A stretch of 64,000 nucleotides of DNA from Listeria swaminathanii. GTDB lineage: Bacteria > Bacillota > Bacilli > Lactobacillales > Listeriaceae. Shown here piece after piece: positions 35,784-44,161 of the stretch (positions within the stretch are counted from its first letter, which is position 1; the number at the start of each line of letters is the position of its first letter). The notes beneath the pieces were generated by a model that worked only from the letters and a program-made list of their open reading frames with translations, made no database searches and had not been told where the DNA came from. Where the stretch lies: NCBI RefSeq assembly GCF_014229645.1, contig NZ_JAATOD010000001.1, forward strand, positions 558,001 through 622,000, written 5' to 3'. Made by a program: the position numbers and the translations under genes.

Positions 35784-37226
35784 ATGAAGAAATTTTCACG
35801 AATTTTACTAATGATGGCAATCGCTTGTGTTGCCGCATTTATTTTCACAGGAAACGGGTTAAATGCAAAAGCTGCAGAAAAAACATACTTGATTGGTACA
35901 GATACAACATTTGCGCCTTTTGAATTTGAGAAAGACGGAGAACATGTTGGTATCGACATGGATATCCTAAAAGCTATTGCAAAAGATCAAAACTTTAAAT
36001 ACGAAATTAAAGCAATGGGATTCAATGCAGCAGTACAAGCACTAGAAGCTAACCAAGTCGACGGTGTTATCGCTGGAATGAGTATTACAGACGAACGCAA
36101 GCAAAAGTTCGACTTCTCTGATCCGTATTTTGATTCCGGTGTCGTTATGGGGATTCTTAAAGGCAATGACGAAATCAAAACATACGAAGATCTAAAAGGT
36201 AAAAAAGTAGCTGTTAAAACAGGTACAGAAGGTTACGCCTTTGCAGAAAAAATTAAAGACAAATATGGCTTTGATATCGTTGTTTTCGATGATTCAGCCC
36301 AAATGTATGATGACGTTAAAACAAGAAACTCTGTAGCTTGTTTCGATGATTATCCGGTACTAGCATACGGTGTTCAAACAGGAAACGGCTTAAAAATTGT
36401 AACAGAAAAAGAAAAAGGAAACTCATATGGTTTTGCTGTTAATAAAGGCAAAAACCAAGAACTTTTAGCTAAATTCAACGCCGGCCTTGTTAACATTAAA
36501 GCAAGCGGCGAATATGATGAAATTCTAGAAAACTATTTAGGTAAAGATGCTGTAAAAGAAAACACAACAGAAAAAGGCTTCATGGGAATTATTAAATCTT
36601 CCTGGCCAGCTCTTTTAGCAGGAATGTGGCTAACTATTCGCTTAGCTGTTGTTTCACTAATTATTGCCTTCATTATTGGTATTACATTCGGCTTTATGAA
36701 AGTCAGCAATAGCAAAATTTTACGCGGAATTGCTACAGTTTATGTAGATATTTTCCGAGGAACACCATTAATTGTACAAGCATTCTTCTTCTACTTTGGT
36801 ATTCCAGCAGCACTTGATTTCAGGATGCCAGTATTCTTGGCCGGGGTTATCGCGCTAAGCTTAAATGCCGGTGCCTACATGGTCGAAATTGTCCGCGGCG
36901 GGATTCAATCTGTCGACAAAGGTCAAATGGAAGCCGCAAGAAGTCTTGGCTTGCCACATAAAAAAGCAATGATGAAAGTCGTTCTACCACAAGCAATTCG
37001 AATGATGATTCCGTCATTTATTAACCAATTCGTTATCACTTTGAAAGATACGTCGATTATGTCAGCAATTGGACTCGTCGAATTAACTCAATCAGGTAAA
37101 ATCATTATGGCGCGTACATTTGAAAGTACATGGACATGGCTAATCATCGGAATTATGTACCTTATCGTTATTACCATTTTAACGAAAGTATCCGATCGTT
37201 TAGAAAGGAGATTACGAAATGACTAA
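35784..37226 (+). CDS. glutamine-type ABC transporter, fused binding protein and permease
   Basis: A 480-residue fusion. A signal sequence (about 1-32, ending NAKAAE) leads into a family-3 solute-binding domain (about 34-255: [33 protein letters not shown]). A HisM/GlnP-type permease follows (about 265-478) with [17 protein letters not shown] and the EAA loop [23 protein letters not shown]. It imports a polar amino acid, most likely glutamine, by analogy with lactococcal GlnP. AGGGAGG precedes the ATG. The 8-bp overlap with the ATPase gene shows one operon. Confidence 0.92.
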   Translation: MKKFSRILLMMAIACVAAFIFTGNGLNAKAAEKTYLIGTDTTFAPFEFEKDGEHVGIDMDILKAIAKDQNFKYEIKAMGFNAAVQALEANQVDGVIAGMSITDERKQKFDFSDPYFDSGVVMGILKGNDEIKTYEDLKGKKVAVKTGTEGYAFAEKIKDKYGFDIVVFDDSAQMYDDVKTRNSVACFDDYPVLAYGVQTGNGLKIVTEKEKGNSYGFAVNKGKNQELLAKFNAGLVNIKASGEYDEILENYLGKDAVKENTTEKGFMGIIKSSWPALLAGMWLTIRLAVVSLIIAFIIGITFGFMKVSNSKILRGIATVYVDIFRGTPLIVQAFFFYFGIPAALDFRMPVFLAGVIALSLNAGAYMVEIVRGGIQSVDKGQMEAARSLGLPHKKAMMKVVLPQAIRMMIPSFINQFVITLKDTSIMSAIGLVELTQSGKIIMARTFESTWTWLIIGIMYLIVITILTKVSDRLERRLRND

Positions 37227-37947
37227 ACTTAAAGTAACAGGCCTTAAAAAAAGTTTTGGTGCTAATGAAGTGCTGAAAGGCATTGATATAGAAGTAAAAG
37301 AAGGCGAAGTAGTTTGTGTAATCGGACCTTCTGGCTCTGGTAAAAGTACTTTCCTTCGTTGTATGAATAACTTGGAAGAGATTACAGCGGGAGACGTTGT
37401 TGTCGATGATGTTAAAATTACCGATAAAAAAGTCGATATTAACAAAGTTCGCGAAAATATTGGTATGGTATTCCAACATTTTAATCTTTTTCCACATTTG
37501 TCTGTTTTAGAAAATATCACACTTGCTCCAGTTGAACTGAAAAAAATGGATAAAGAAGCTGCGAAAAGTAATGCTTTGCGTTTATTAGAACAAGTAGGAT
37601 TACTAGAAAAAGCAGAAGAATTTCCTAATCAACTGTCTGGTGGACAAAAACAACGGGTGGCGATTGCAAGGGCGCTTGCGATGGATCCGGACATTATGTT
37701 GTTCGATGAGCCTACTTCCGCACTCGATCCGGAGATGGTCGGCGAAGTTCTAGGCGTTATGAAAAACTTAGCGAAAGATGGCATGACAATGATTATTGTT
37801 ACCCACGAAATGGGATTTGCTCGCGAAGTTGGCGACCGCGTAATCTTTATGGATGGTGGCTATATCGTTGAAGAAGGCAAGCCCGCTGAAATTTTCGATA
37901 ACCCAACACACGAAAGAACAATCAGTTTCTTAGATAAAGTTTTATAA
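37219..37947 (+). CDS. glnQ: amino-acid ABC transporter ATPase (GlnQ-type)
   Basis: The 242-residue ATPase of the same transporter. It has Walker [11 protein letters not shown]-loop [10 protein letters not shown], signature LSGGQKQR, Walker [15 protein letters not shown] and the H-loop [11 protein letters not shown], all typical of polar-amino-acid ABC ATPases. It begins 8 bp before the end of the fused binding protein-permease gene. Two copies would pair with two fused subunits to give the complete importer. The substrate (glutamine) is inferred from similarity. Confidence 0.92.
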   Translation: MTKLKVTGLKKSFGANEVLKGIDIEVKEGEVVCVIGPSGSGKSTFLRCMNNLEEITAGDVVVDDVKITDKKVDINKVRENIGMVFQHFNLFPHLSVLENITLAPVELKKMDKEAAKSNALRLLEQVGLLEKAEEFPNQLSGGQKQRVAIARALAMDPDIMLFDEPTSALDPEMVGEVLGVMKNLAKDGMTMIIVTHEMGFAREVGDRVIFMDGGYIVEEGKPAEIFDNPTHERTISFLDKVL

Positions 37948-37948
37948 A

Positions 37949-37998
37949 CAAAAAGCACTATGTCCTTTGGTAATCCCGAGGACATAGTGCTTTTTTTA
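37949..37998. terminator. bidirectional terminator between glnQ-type and amidase genes
   Basis: AAAAGCACTATGTCCT and AGGACATAGTGCTTTT form a long stem with A- and T-runs on either side, serving both converging genes. Confidence 0.88.
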
Positions 37999-39870
37999 TT
38001 TTAAGTTAGGGCTTTTTCGATTTTTAGATTGTTGTTCGTAAGCATAGCCCATATTTAATAAGGCTGTGTCACTATTTCTTGCAGTAATGAAAGTCAGGCT
38101 AATTGGTTGATTTGTCTCTGGATCGTAGCCAGCTGGAATTGTTAGTTCTGGATTTCCGGCAATTGGTGCAAGGAACAAGATAGAGCCACCCATACCAATT
38201 GTAACAACTGCATCAAGTCTATCTTTTTGAAGCACTGAGTCGAGTTCTTTTTGCGCAGTGCCAATTAAGTTGCTTGCTAAACTATTTGCTTGTTGTCTCG
38301 TCGTTGTGCTTTGCTGTGCCTTAACCAGTTCGGATTGTCCGTATTTCATGTTTCTCGCGGGATCTGTTTGATTAAACGTAATGATAGATTCTAGAGACGT
38401 CATCGGTGCATGATTCGTTTGTAAAAATTGATTAAGATCGTATTTGAAATCAGCATTTAGTAATCGTGAAAAATCTACATCTACTTGCTCGAATTCTCCG
38501 ATTGCAATGCCGTTAACGATAGTCGCGCCAGCTTTTTCTAAATCTTTTTTAATTTTTTTAATTACAGCAGTTTCTTCATTGCTTTCTCCATCAGCTAAAA
38601 GGCCGATTCGTTTTCCTTTGAGAGCGTCTGTTGAAAGAGGTTGCTGATTTACTGTATTTGTTAAAATGTTCGTTGTTAGATAGGCATCTGTAACGGTTTT
38701 TGTTAGTGGTCCTGGTGTATCAAATCTGCTAGATAGCGGGATAATACCGGCGTTATTTACTAAACCTTGTGTGGGTTTATAGCCAACAGCTGATTGAGCA
38801 GAAGCCGGGGTAATAATGGAGCCATTTGTTTCGGTCCCAATGGTAATTGCCGCGAAGTCGCTTGTTGCCGCAGTTGCTGAACCTGAGCTAGAACCTGATG
38901 GATCTAAATCTAACGAGTAAGGGTTTTTACCTTGTCCTTTTTTTCCTGAGTAGCCATTTGGTATTTCATCATCCATTCCAGCCGCCCATTCGGACATATT
39001 TGTTTTTCCGAGAATTAAGGCGCCACTTGCCTTTAGTTTTTCGACAATCGCAGCATCTTGTCCAACGACCCAATTTTTCAGCGCCACGGTTCCAGCGCTA
39101 GTTGGGATTTCCTTTGTGCCGATATTATCTTTTAAAAGAACAGGCATGCCGTACAAAGCTGATTTATTAGTAGCAGCTTCTTTATCCAGTTGCTCTGCTT
39201 CGGCAATAATAGTTGGATTAATTTCAGTCACAGCATTTAAGGTTAGGCCATTTTGGTCATATTTTTTAATTCGGTTTAAATAAATGCCAGCTAATTCTTT
39301 GTAGCTAAGTTGTTTGGTCGCAATTAGCTGTTGAAGTTTAGTTACATCCGCACCGACTACAAGTGCTTCTTTTGCTTCGAGTGTCGCTAAATCTAAAGTT
39401 GCAAATTGATTATTAATCGGTGTCATCACGCGCTCTTTATCGTAAAATGGACTAATTTTAGCGGGTGTATCTTCTTCTGGTTCAGGTTCACTTGGGACTG
39501 GTTTAACAGGTGTAACGGTTTGTTTTTTGGGTTTAGTTACTGGCTTTTCTTCGGTTGTAGTATCTTTTGGTTTCATTTTAATAACTGTTCTTTTTTTGAG
39601 CGAGCTTTGGGAAACTCGACCTGTGATGCGCTCGACTTTTAGTTTTTTATCGCCAAAGTTCTTTTCTAAATGAAAATTATCTTTATTGGATCCGATTTTT
39701 AAGTCGGTTTTTGGTTTTGTTGGTTCTTTTTGTTCGGGAATATTTTCTGTTACTGTGGTCGTTTTTTCTTCAGGTGCAGTGGCTTGCTGATTAGCAAATA
39801 AAAGATAACCGCCGCCAATGCTTAGGGCTGTGCAAACTGCAATGCTTGTTATTATTATATGTCTTTTCAT
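37996..39870 (-). CDS. exported amidase-signature-family protein
   Basis: A 624-residue protein with an N-terminal signal anchor (MKRHIIITSIAVCTALSIGGGYLLF), a Lys/Thr/Pro-rich linker to about residue 150, and an amidase-signature domain. The Ser-cisSer-Lys triad region is visible: Lys247 in PVLLKDNIGT and the serine cluster Ser327-329 in DPSGSSSGSATA. It would hydrolyse an amide outside the membrane; the substrate is unknown. Most family members are cytosolic, so export is notable. I chose ATG 39870, which follows GGAGG; the frame reaching 39960 has an extra hydrophobic run without a ribosome binding site. A T-rich end and terminator lie downstream. Confidence 0.87.
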   Translation of the reverse strand: MKRHIIITSIAVCTALSIGGGYLLFANQQATAPEEKTTTVTENIPEQKEPTKPKTDLKIGSNKDNFHLEKNFGDKKLKVERITGRVSQSSLKKRTVIKMKPKDTTTEEKPVTKPKKQTVTPVKPVPSEPEPEEDTPAKISPFYDKERVMTPINNQFATLDLATLEAKEALVVGADVTKLQQLIATKQLSYKELAGIYLNRIKKYDQNGLTLNAVTEINPTIIAEAEQLDKEAATNKSALYGMPVLLKDNIGTKEIPTSAGTVALKNWVVGQDAAIVEKLKASGALILGKTNMSEWAAGMDDEIPNGYSGKKGQGKNPYSLDLDPSGSSSGSATAATSDFAAITIGTETNGSIITPASAQSAVGYKPTQGLVNNAGIIPLSSRFDTPGPLTKTVTDAYLTTNILTNTVNQQPLSTDALKGKRIGLLADGESNEETAVIKKIKKDLEKAGATIVNGIAIGEFEQVDVDFSRLLNADFKYDLNQFLQTNHAPMTSLESIITFNQTDPARNMKYGQSELVKAQQSTTTRQQANSLASNLIGTAQKELDSVLQKDRLDAVVTIGMGGSILFLAPIAGNPELTIPAGYDPETNQPISLTFITARNSDTALLNMGYAYEQQSKNRKSPNLK

Positions 39871-40335
39871 GCGATTCCTCCGTTGCTCTATATAAATATA
39901 ATTATATAGTACCAATGCGAGTAATTCAGTGACGATTTTGTGAACCCTAAAAAACATCATCTAAGTTAGTCATTTTACCAATAGAAAGGGGGCTAGAATG
40001 GGCATTCAACCGTTATTTTTTCGCTATATTAGCATCTTTGAAAAAAGGAGAATCTAGTTATAGCAAAGCTTTAACAGCGATTATCACGTTTAAGGATATG
40101 ACATTTCACAAAAAAGACACATTTTAAATAAAGTTTAGTAATTAATCATCCTTTTTTGCAATTTTTATTTTATACTAATAGGTAGAACTACTAAAAAAAG
40201 TAATATTTTTCTTTATATTAAGAAGAAAACCACTGAGAAGATTCGGTTTTCAAACGCTTTCTTGAAAAAAAACAAAGATTTTGGTTAAATTTTAAATTAA
40301 TAGGGTATTCTTAGTAAGGAGTATATGGTAAAGTA
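39871..40335. other. intergenic region with small ORF, hairpin and candidate sigma-B promoter
   Basis: No firm gene. It contains a 19-codon ORF at 39998-40057 after AAAGGGGG, a different frame that is open and coding-like up to a TAA at 40125, a hairpin GAAAACC-N13-GGTTTTC at 40225-40251, and GGTTAA/GGGTAT boxes at 40283-40308. The rest is very AT-rich. Confidence 0.4.
40283..40308 (+). promoter_or_regulatory. candidate sigma-B promoter
   Basis: GTTA at 40284-40287 and GGGTAT at 40303-40308 are 15 bp apart, close to the Listeria sigma-B pattern GTTT-N13-15-GGGWAT. It lies about 28 bp before the small gene at 40336. One mismatch in the -35 element keeps confidence modest. Confidence 0.45.
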
Positions 40336-40539
40336 ATGGAAGAGAGAAATATAAAAAGAATGAAAACAAATTTTGAAGATGGAGTGATGAGATTGGATAA
40401 TAATCAGAAAGACTTGAATCAAGTAATCCGTCAGCTCAAAGAAAAAGGAATAGTTGTAGAAAAAACAAAATCACGAAAAGATATTTGGAAAGCGGTCAGT
40501 AGTAAAGCGATGCCAAATATGACACTTCGATTGCAGTAA
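40336..40539 (+). CDS. small hypothetical protein
   Basis: A short charged protein of 67 residues from ATG 40336, or 50 from ATG 40387, or 48 from TTG 40393. The last two sit behind GGAG at 40380-40383. The clear globular-looking part is DNNQKDLNQVIRQLKEKGIVVEKTKSRKDIWKAVSS, predicted helical and basic. No family is recognised. A candidate sigma-B promoter lies upstream and a large hairpin downstream. Confidence 0.55.
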   Translation: MEERNIKRMKTNFEDGVMRLDNNQKDLNQVIRQLKEKGIVVEKTKSRKDIWKAVSSKAMPNMTLRLQ

Positions 40540-40543
40540 ATCG

Positions 40544-40640
40544 AAAAGTGAAGTTTTTTATATGCTTGTTTATGAAACTTTTTGTAATTTAAATTACTCA
40601 AGGTAGCGCAATTTGCATATAAAAGTACTTCACTTTTTTT
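40544..40640 (+). terminator. large hairpin ending in a U-run
   Basis: AAAAGTGAAG...TTTTTATATGC (40544-40565) pairs with GCATATAAAAGTACTTCACTTTT (40615-40637), followed by more T. The 50-base loop contains a second palindrome, GTAATTTAAATTAC. It could be the terminator of the small gene, a processed small RNA, or both. Confidence 0.5.
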
Positions 40641-40762
40641 CTTTGTCATAAATTAGTCATTAAGTTTTGATGTTTCTGTTATCCTTTTTACGTAAAAATG
40701 TTGTATGATGGAGTGGAAGGCTTTTGTCATAGAAGAAAATAGAAATAGAGTGAGGCATATAC

Positions 40763-41521
40763 ATGAAAAAAGAAGCGGTTAACCAACAATCTATTTATGT
40801 GCATATTGATCATGTTATTAACAATGTGGCGACAAGCGGCATTTCTTTTTGTGATTTCTTAAATGGCGTGGGACAGCCCCCTGAAAATATTTTGCTCATT
40901 AAGCATAATATCGAAGACGCATCCTACAATGCACACACAGCTTTTCACTACTTAGAGCCAGGCGATTTAGCAAACATATCCAAAGAAAATTTTAGCCCAC
41001 TTTGTTGGATTGATTTTGAAGATGTGGAACTTTTAAACCAATTAACACCACAAGAAGTTGCGGAGATGCTTTATCTTGCACATACAGGACGCCATTTGCG
41101 TTCTCCATTTTATTATAAATTACAAAATAATTTTGTTTACTTAACTAGGGAAGATGGTCGTTACAATAAAGTGTATTACCGAAATCTTAACCATTTTTAC
41201 ATGTTACTTAGTTATGTCATTGCACGGAAAACGGCAGAACTCGTGAATGAGAAAAGTATTTTTTCTTTTAGTAAGAAGAAATATGTGGCCGAACCGCCAG
41301 TAGAACTTTTGAAAAAAATGGCTGATCATTTTAAAGATGGGGCTTGCATTGCGCTCGATGATGTAGTTAGAACACGCACGCAAATCGAAGTGCCAATCGG
41401 GCTTGGGCTAACAGAAGAAATGACAGAACTAGAAATTTCTTCTAAAATTTACTATGAACAAGAAGTAGCAAAACTGGTCTATGATTTAAAACAAAATGAA
41501 TGGAAATATATCGAGAAATAA
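40763..41521 (+). CDS. hypothetical protein
   Basis: A 252-residue soluble protein with no signal peptide or membrane helix. It is acidic in the first half (HIDHVINNVATSGISFCDFLNG, WIDFEDVELLNQLTPQEVAEMLYLAHTGRHL) and contains an aromatic middle part (SPFYYKLQNNFVYLTREDGRYNKVYYRNLNHFYMLLSYVIA). I do not recognise the family. The start is ATG 40763 after GAGTGAGG. A terminator follows. It is transcribed alone, between the small hypothetical gene and the SMR efflux cassette. Confidence 0.8.
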   Translation: MKKEAVNQQSIYVHIDHVINNVATSGISFCDFLNGVGQPPENILLIKHNIEDASYNAHTAFHYLEPGDLANISKENFSPLCWIDFEDVELLNQLTPQEVAEMLYLAHTGRHLRSPFYYKLQNNFVYLTREDGRYNKVYYRNLNHFYMLLSYVIARKTAELVNEKSIFSFSKKKYVAEPPVELLKKMADHFKDGACIALDDVVRTRTQIEVPIGLGLTEEMTELEISSKIYYEQEVAKLVYDLKQNEWKYIEK

Positions 41522-41562
41522 AAAATCAAACTTTTTCCTTTACGTTTGGTTTTTTATTTGTT
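41519..41562 (+). terminator. intrinsic terminator after hypothetical gene
   Basis: AAAAAATCAAAC pairs with GTTTGGTTTTTT, followed by T-rich sequence. Confidence 0.65.
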
Positions 41563-41569
41563 ATTATTT

Positions 41570-41587
41570 AACTAATGAACGTTAGTT
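41570..41587 (+). promoter_or_regulatory. palindromic operator of the TetR-type gene
   Basis: AACTAA-TGAACG-TTAGTT is a perfect inverted repeat with six-base arms, abutting the AGGAGG ribosome binding site of the regulator gene. It is a typical TetR-family operator and suggests autoregulation of the whole cassette. Confidence 0.7.
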
Positions 41588-41600
41588 AGGAGGTTGCTTT

Positions 41601-42155
41601 GTGACTAAGAAACGAGTGAAAGAAGCGGCATTAACGCTTTTTGCGGAGAAAGGCTATGATGGAACAGCGCTATCGGAAATTGCGAAAGCTGTTGGAATTA
41701 AGACGCCATCTTTATATGCTCATTTTCCGTCAAAAGAGGCCCTTTTTTTAGAAATTTATCAAGATAGCATCCAAATGGAATTAACAGAATTAGGACGAGC
41801 GGCGGAGCGAGAAGATTTAATTGGGAAAGAGAAACTGCAAGCTATTTTCTTTGTAGCAACAGATTTTTCGAGTAATCCTGATGAGAAAAAATTTTTTCAA
41901 CGCGCAGTCTTTTACCCACCTAAGTCACTTTTTCAAGAATTAAAGGAAGAGACGAAGACATATGAACAATTGACGAATGGCATACTACGAGAAACTTTGG
42001 GGGAAATGGTGTCGGAAGAGGTTCAGCTAAGGTGGATGCATGTTTTTTATGCGCTGCTTGATGGGCTTAGTGTTGAGCACGGAATCTATGATGGAACGGA
42101 ATTTGAACTACGTAGAAAGTCCGCTTGGGAAGTTCTCGCAAGTTTATTCGAATGA
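41601..42155 (+). CDS. sugR: TetR-family regulator of the SMR cassette
   Basis: A 184-residue TetR-type repressor. The N-terminal helix-turn-helix is KEAALTLFAEKGYDGTALSEIAKAVGIKTPSLYAHFPSKEALF (residues 6-48), and the rest is a helical ligand-binding domain. It leads an operon with two small multidrug resistance genes, which matches the SugR-SugE1-SugE2 arrangement described in L. monocytogenes, where loss of repression is linked to quaternary ammonium tolerance. The GTG at 41601 follows AGGAGG. A perfect palindrome just upstream is the likely operator. Confidence 0.88.
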   Translation: MTKKRVKEAALTLFAEKGYDGTALSEIAKAVGIKTPSLYAHFPSKEALFLEIYQDSIQMELTELGRAAEREDLIGKEKLQAIFFVATDFSSNPDEKKFFQRAVFYPPKSLFQELKEETKTYEQLTNGILRETLGEMVSEEVQLRWMHVFYALLDGLSVEHGIYDGTEFELRRKSAWEVLASLFE

Positions 42156-42171
42156 ATGGGAGGTTAGGAAA

Positions 42172-42513
42172 TTGGCTTGGATATATTTAATTATGGCAGG
42201 GTTATCAGAAATTGTTTGGGCTTTTGGACTGAAAGAATCACATGGTTTTACGATGCTCGGGTGGAGCCTTTTAACGGTAGCATTTTTAATTGTTAGTTTC
42301 GCTTTGTTCTCGGTTGCGATGAAGTCCATTCCGATTGGGACAGCTTATGCGGTCTTTACCGGTATTGGGGCAGCTGGGACGGCGATTATTGGGATGGTTT
42401 TCCTTTCAGAAGGCGTTTCTTTTTGGAAAATTGTATCATTGGTCGTTTTACTAATAGGGATTATTGGTTTGAAATTAGTGGATGACAATGAGCCTGAAAA
42501 GGAGGCTAAATAA
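42172..42513 (+). CDS. sugE1: SMR family efflux subunit, SugE1-type
   Basis: A 113-residue protein with four membrane helices and the SMR signature. The essential membrane glutamate is in MAGLSEIVWAFGLKES (Glu13), and IPIGTAYAVFTGIGAAGTAIIGM forms helix 3. SMR proteins export cationic compounds as dimers in exchange for protons. Paired genes such as this and the next usually form a heterodimer. I chose the TTG at 42172 behind GGGAGG (42158-42163); a longer frame starting at 42040 lies inside the repressor gene. It follows sugR by 16 bp. Confidence 0.9.
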   Translation: MAWIYLIMAGLSEIVWAFGLKESHGFTMLGWSLLTVAFLIVSFALFSVAMKSIPIGTAYAVFTGIGAAGTAIIGMVFLSEGVSFWKIVSLVVLLIGIIGLKLVDDNEPEKEAK

Positions 42514-42515
42514 CG

Positions 42516-42836
42516 ATGGATTGGATATTTTTACTTGTAGCAGGTCTATGTGAAATGGTCTTTGTTGTGATGCTGAAACTTTCAGATGGCTTTAAACGAC
42601 TAGGCTTTGCGATACTCACGATTATCTTCATGTCAGCGAGCTTCTTTTTACTATCGCTTGCGCTTAAAACGATTCCGATCGGTACAGGTTACGCGATTTG
42701 GACGGGAATTGGTGCAGTTGGTAGTGTGACGCTTGGAATGGTCGTTTTTAAAGAACGGAAGAGTGTTGGTAAATTGCTGTTTATTACGATGATTATTGCC
42801 GGTGTGGTTGGCTTGAAATTAACATCTGGCGTTTAA
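42516..42836 (+). CDS. sugE2: SMR family efflux subunit, SugE2-type
   Basis: The 106-residue partner SMR protein, again with four helices, the conserved glutamate in LLVAGLCEMVFVVMLK and the helix-3 pattern TIPIGTGYAIWTGIGAVGSV. It starts 2 bp after the preceding stop, with AAGGAGG inside the end of that gene, so translation is probably coupled. It ends the three-gene cassette. Confidence 0.9.
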   Translation: MDWIFLLVAGLCEMVFVVMLKLSDGFKRLGFAILTIIFMSASFFLLSLALKTIPIGTGYAIWTGIGAVGSVTLGMVVFKERKSVGKLLFITMIIAGVVGLKLTSGV

Positions 42837-42985
42837 TAAAGTAGGTTGGAAAAGTCCTTTTTATAATAAGTTTGCACGTTTCTTATTTAAAAAAGAAGAT
42901 TTTTTCGGCCTATTTTTTAGTTATGCCTTTTCATCCTGCTAAAACATGGTAAAATAGATAAAGCGAATAATGACGGAGGGGTATT

Positions 42986-44098
42986 ATGAAAACCAAGTTA
43001 ATTTTATTATACGGCGGAAAATCTGCTGAGCACGAAGTTTCCTTACAAACTGCATTTTCAGTTATTAACGCTTTGGATTTAGAAAAATTCGAAGCCGAAC
43101 CAATATATATTACAAATGAAGGCGAGTGGATTCAAGGACCACTGCTTACTGGCAAATTAGATTTTGTCGAGCAATTACGTTTTACAGCAACAGATACAGT
43201 GAAACTTGCTACGTCTGAATCAGAAAAATCAGAAGGTGAAGCGATCAGCCCAGCAGTGTTAGAAGCTGATGGACAAGAAACAGTCGTATTCCCACTTCTA
43301 CATGGTCCAAACGGGGAAGATGGCACTGTTCAAGGATTATTCGAAGTGTTAAACATTCCTTACGTTGGTAATGGAGTTTTAGCATCATCGGCTGCAATGG
43401 ACAAAATTGTCATGAAGAAAATTTTCGCAGACGCTGGTATTCCACAAGTTCCGGCCGTTGCGGTACGTTTGATTGATTGGAAAAACTACCAAGCAGAAAT
43501 GGTTGCTGAGATGGAAGAAGTACTTACATATCCGGTCTTCGTAAAACCAGCGAATCTTGGTTCAAGTGTTGGTATTAGTAAAGCAACGAACAAAAAAGAA
43601 TTAGCAGAAGCGATGACAGAAGCATTTTTATATGACCGTCGCGTGGTTGTAGAGCAAGGCGTGGTCGCTCGTGAAGTTGAAATGGGTGTACTTGGAAACG
43701 ATACGCCGGTTTGCTCTGTTCCTGGTGAAATTTTGCCAGAAGGTGCGGTTGCTACTTTTTATGATTATAAAGCGAAATATCAAGACAACAATACAGCGTT
43801 AATTATTCCGACTGAAGTAGAGCCAGAAATCTTGGAGCAAATGAAAGAATATGCGGTCCAAGCGTTCTTAGGACTTGATGCAAGCGGGCTAGTACGAGCG
43901 GACTTTTTCTTAACGGCTGATAATCAGCTATTCTTAAATGAAGTTAATACCATGCCAGGTTTTACGCCATATAGCATGTATCCACTTCTTTGGCAGGAAA
44001 CGGGCTTACCGTACGGAGCGCTGATTGAACGACTAGTTGATTTGGCAAAAGAACGCCATGCAGCTAAAAATGCACTTAAATATAAATTAGAAGACTAA
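42986..44098 (+). CDS. ddlA: D-alanine--D-alanine ligase
   Basis: A 370-residue ATP-grasp ligase joining two D-alanines for the peptidoglycan stem peptide. Family blocks are present: [15 protein letters not shown] at the N-terminus, [15 protein letters not shown], the ATP-binding [18 protein letters not shown], and [19 protein letters not shown] at the Mg/substrate site. The ATG at 42986 follows GGAGGGG. It is just upstream of murF, whose product adds the dipeptide made here. A weak terminator-like hairpin lies between the two genes. Confidence 0.96.
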   Translation: MKTKLILLYGGKSAEHEVSLQTAFSVINALDLEKFEAEPIYITNEGEWIQGPLLTGKLDFVEQLRFTATDTVKLATSESEKSEGEAISPAVLEADGQETVVFPLLHGPNGEDGTVQGLFEVLNIPYVGNGVLASSAAMDKIVMKKIFADAGIPQVPAVAVRLIDWKNYQAEMVAEMEEVLTYPVFVKPANLGSSVGISKATNKKELAEAMTEAFLYDRRVVVEQGVVAREVEMGVLGNDTPVCSVPGEILPEGAVATFYDYKAKYQDNNTALIIPTEVEPEILEQMKEYAVQAFLGLDASGLVRADFFLTADNQLFLNEVNTMPGFTPYSMYPLLWQETGLPYGALIERLVDLAKERHAAKNALKYKLED

Positions 44099-44105
44099 AA
44101 TAAAC

Positions 44106-44144
44106 AAGAAAGCAGTTTTCAGATGCGGAAGCTGCTTTTTTATG
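44106..44144 (+). terminator. hairpin with U-run between ddlA and murF
   Basis: AAGCAG and CTGCTT form a short stem followed by TTTT. It may be a partial terminator that lowers murF expression relative to ddlA. An upstream reading frame start at 44123 lies inside it and is not used. Confidence 0.5.
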
Positions 44145-44161
44145 GAAGAGAGCGATTTAAT

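Noticed and set aside
42040..42171. Extended N-terminus for the first SMR protein
   Set aside because: It overlaps the TetR gene in another frame; a ribosome binding site supports the TTG at 42172.
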